Made by a program: the position numbers and the translations under genes. This document shows, one piece after another, positions 61,707 to 64,000 of a stretch of 64,000 nt of DNA; positions within the stretch are counted from its first letter, which is position 1, and each line of letters starts with the position of its first letter. The DNA is from Auxenochlorella pyrenoidosa (lineage: Eukaryota; Chlorophyta; Trebouxiophyceae; Chlorellales; Chlorellaceae). The DNA lies in NCBI GenBank assembly GCA_001430745.1, contig KQ482066.1, positions 1,239,698 through 1,303,697 of the forward strand, given 5' to 3'. The notes under the pieces were generated by a model. That model saw only the letters and a list, made by a program, of their open reading frames with translations, was not told the origin of the DNA and did no database searches.

Positions 61707-63909
61707 TCAGTTGTTGTCCTTGTAGCCGTTTCCCTCTCCTCCGGTGGGCTCCGCAAAGTCACCTTTGCAGGACACCCGCCTGCAGCAGGGGATGGCACCG
61801 CTTGAGTCAGCATGTGCTTGGTGGGGTGGCTAGTCGGCAGGCAGCTGGGCACTCCAACCGTTGGTTGGATGGCTGTGCTGTGCTGCGCTGCAGGCCGCCA
61901 TGCATCGCCCATGCGACGCAGCTGGGCTGGCGCCTGTTGCCGTGCCGGGCTGGCGGCCAGCTGGCGCGCCCAGGCTGGCGGGCAACCCACCGTGCCGGCG
62001 ACGACATTGTGACCCACTCCTCGGCCGCAGAGGGGTGGATGCCCACGCACGAGTCGAATTGCGCCTTGGTGGCGTTGCACTTGAGGGCCACGCCCAGGCC
62101 CTGCATGATCTCGGCAGCGTCGGGGCCCACCTGCGCAGCAGATGAAGCAGGGCAGCCGGGGCCAGGGGCTTGCGGGGGGAGCACAGACGCAGGGTGCGGC
62201 GGCGTGCGCAGGCGTGCCGCGGCCACAGCGCTCCCCTGATGGTGCAGCAGCCGCGGGAGGCGGCGCGGAGACGAGCCTGGCGTGCTGCGCATGCCGCGCC
62301 CTGCCGCGTCGCGCAGACCCCAGTTTCCAGGAGACGCGCAGCCGAGGGGTGGGGGTGCGCTCACCATGTGGCAGCCCACCACCCGGTTGGTCTGCACGTG
62401 CACAATCATCTTCATAAAGGTGCGCTCATCGCGGCCGCTGCAGGGGGTGGAGTGGCGGGCGGCGGGGGCATGTGGACAGCGCGGCGGGGAACCCCGGATC
62501 GCGGCATGCAGGCCGTTGGTGCGTGCGCCCGCCAGCGTGCACAGCAGCTCGTTGGGTGCCCCTTTGAACGTTTACTCTTGGGCGGGTACCCAGCCCCCAA
62601 GCCTGGCCCTGGGGTCCCCACGCCTCCCACCATGCTCGCCCACCCTTCCGCCTCCCAGCCGTCCTCCATGAATGCCCTTCCCATGGCTGCCTCTTGAGTT
62701 CTTGCCAGCGTATCCTTGTATCCCCCCACCCCCACACCCCACCTCCAACCACCCACCTCAGCGTGTTCTTCATCGGCTTGAACTTGGAGATGTAGACGTC
62801 AATGTCGCCGCGCAGCTTCTCCACCGCCTCCTGCTCCGTCAGCCCCACCGTGCCCAGCGGCGGCTGGGTGAACACGGCGGTGGGGATCTGCGGGCGCGGG
62901 GTAAATTGGATGAGTCTGTGATGCGTGTGTGTATATATGTGTGTGTGAGCAGGGGCCCACCCTCTCGACGCGCATGTGTGTGCGTGTGTGTGTGTGTGTG
63001 GTGGTGGTGGTGGTGGTTGTGTGTGTGTGTGTGTGTGTGTGGTGGGGGTGGGGGGCTGCGGCGTGTCATGGTGCTGCACCGTGGTCCTGCCTCACAGCAG
63101 GGCCCAGGGCGCGGGGGAGGGCAGCAGGGGCGGCTCACGTTTTCGTAGTCGGGCACCGTGGGCTTGCCGCCAAACAGGGTGGCCGCCAGCGCCTTGCCCT
63201 CCATCAGCGCCACAGGCGTGAGGTTCACGCGGTCGGTGCAGTCGCCGATGGCCCAGATGGACGGCACCTGCGGGCCAGTGGCAGGCAAGGAGCTGCGGCG
63301 GGATGGAGGCGGGTGCAGCGATACGGCAGCAGGCTGGGGAAGCCCTCCGATGGCCCAGATGGACGGCAACTGCAGGCAAGCAGTGGCGGCGAGAGATGGC
63401 GACGCGACGGAGGCGGGTGCAGCAGCGCAGCAGCAGGCTGGGGAGGCGTGGGCAGGCATGGGCGCCTGCATTCCCGGTGCCATGCTGGCACGCCTGGCCG
63501 AGCATGCCCCCCCGTGTGCAAAACCCCCGCAGCGAGCGGCCGCGCCGCCCCGGCATGCCGGGCGGCGGCGACGGCTAGGCATGGGGAGCCAGGCAGGCTC
63601 ACGTTTGTATGGCTGTACTCGTCCACCTTGATTGCCTTGCTCTTCTCATCCATCTTCACGCCCGCATCCTGCACCGCACAAGACAGGCAAAGCAATGTAA
63701 GAGTGAATGCCAGAGGCTGCGCTGCGCGGTGTGGGGCAAGAGGCGGCCGGCAGGGCGGCGCTGGGCAGCCGACTGGGCAGCACGGCTCGCAGCAAGGGTG
63801 CTGGGCGCGTGAGGGGTGGGCAAGGAGGGGGTTGCACGCGGGCGGTCTGCCTGCCCACCTCAAGCCCGATGCCCCGGGTGTTGGGCTTGCGGCCGGTTGC
63901 AAACATGAC
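61707..63909 (-). CDS. GR: glutathione reductase, 3' part (5' part beyond the window)
   Basis: Seven exons join in phase: 63909-63859, 63668-63603, 63267-63139, 62887-62757, 62437-62365, 62130-61991 and 61779-61707. They read [117 protein letters not shown] and [15 protein letters not shown]. This is the NADPH-domain end, the FAD-binding GD motif and the dimer-interface domain of plant-type glutathione reductase, including the catalytic HPSAAEE histidine. The enzyme reduces GSSG with NADPH in plastid, mitochondrion or cytosol; the targeting end is off the window. The last exon ([19 protein letters not shown]) is chosen by splice phase only; reading through 61991 instead would add an unlikely tail. 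Intron 2 of this part carries a duplicated exon edge. Confidence 0.92.
62974..63043 (+). repeat. (GT)n / (GTG)n microsatellite in a glutathione reductase intron
   Basis: Two GT runs are separated by a GTG run, in the intron between the exons at 63139 and 62887. Confidence 0.9.
63245..63367 (-). repeat. tandem copy of a glutathione reductase exon edge
   Basis: A 21-base segment with the start of the SIWAIGD exon occurs identically at 63245-63265 (true exon, acceptor at 63268) and 63347-63367 (inside the intron). The second copy also follows a CTGCAG acceptor. The 102-base spacing is a multiple of three. Confidence 0.9.
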
Positions 63910-63931
63910 CTGCAGGCATGGGTGGGGGGTA

Positions 63932-63932
<1 letters not shown>

Positions 63933-63971
<39 letters not shown>

Positions 63972-64000
63972 TGGGGTGGTGTGGTGTGTGTGTGTGTGGG
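63933..64000 (+). repeat. (GT)n microsatellite at the right edge
   Basis: GT repeats run from 63933 and continue, with GGTGG interruptions, to the end of the window. They lie in the next upstream intron of glutathione reductase. Confidence 0.9.

Noticed and set aside
61807..61991. Long C-terminal extension of glutathione reductase by reading through 61991
   Set aside because: The extension is a random-looking Arg/Pro/Ala tail. A GTGGGT donor and CTGCAG acceptor give a short tail in phase that ends near a TGTAA signal.
62974..64000. GT/GTG runs as a possible CRISPR or telomere-like array
   Set aside because: They are simple dinucleotide and trinucleotide microsatellites inside introns without unique spacers or a telomere motif.

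Overview
The window is nuclear DNA of a green alga. It is GC-rich. Nearly every gene is cut into 2-14 short exons by introns of roughly 90-700 bases, mostly with GTGCGC/GTGAGC/GTGGGT-type donors and GCAG acceptors. Several 3' ends carry TGTAA, the chlorophyte poly(A) signal, and there are many poly-G, GCATGC and CA/GT tracts. Families and exon style suggest a Chlorella/Micractinium-type trebouxiophyte (inference; no marker gene is present). I see no bacterial operon, rRNA, tRNA, CRISPR array or transposase. Three runs of N are assembly gaps. Exon models were built by hand from open frame, splice dinucleotides and phase. Where all exons join in phase I give an exact protein length.

Left third (1-25.9 kb): 3' end of an unknown gene (+); CSN6, a COP9 signalosome subunit (-); a multi-pass membrane protein (-); a Tat-type thylakoid-lumen precursor (+); a fragmentary unknown gene (-); ATG16 with coiled coil and WD40 propeller (+); a 166-aa single-span protein, probably plastid (-); a 521-aa Met/Pro/Ser-rich protein (+); a TauE/SafE-family membrane transporter (-); and a 74-aa single-span protein (-).

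Middle (26-45.5 kb): a stand-alone, degenerate second RecA lobe of an eIF4A-type DEAD-box protein (+); an Ala/Glu-rich protein with a C-terminal hydrophobic segment (-); a chloroplast DUF760 protein (+); an organelle-targeted LEA-like protein (+); a CEP120-type centriole protein (-); and an ankyrin-TPR co-chaperone-like protein (+).

Right third (46-64 kb): PDK1 kinase with a long activation-loop insertion (-); a DUF789 protein broken by a gap (-); a secretory-pathway cyclophilin (+); an ERI1-type 3'-5' exonuclease with a C-terminal GRF zinc finger (-); a small myristoylation-motif protein resembling NDUFAF4 (+); and the 3' part of glutathione reductase (-), which runs off the right edge.

The genes do not form one pathway. 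Three signals run through the window. First, about 12 of roughly 120 modelled introns need a GC-AG donor. Second, introns often contain short tandem duplications that copy an exon edge with its splice site. Third, there are seven head-to-head gene pairs separated by only about 230-630 bases. The most unusual single gene is the orphan eIF4A RecA2 lobe.
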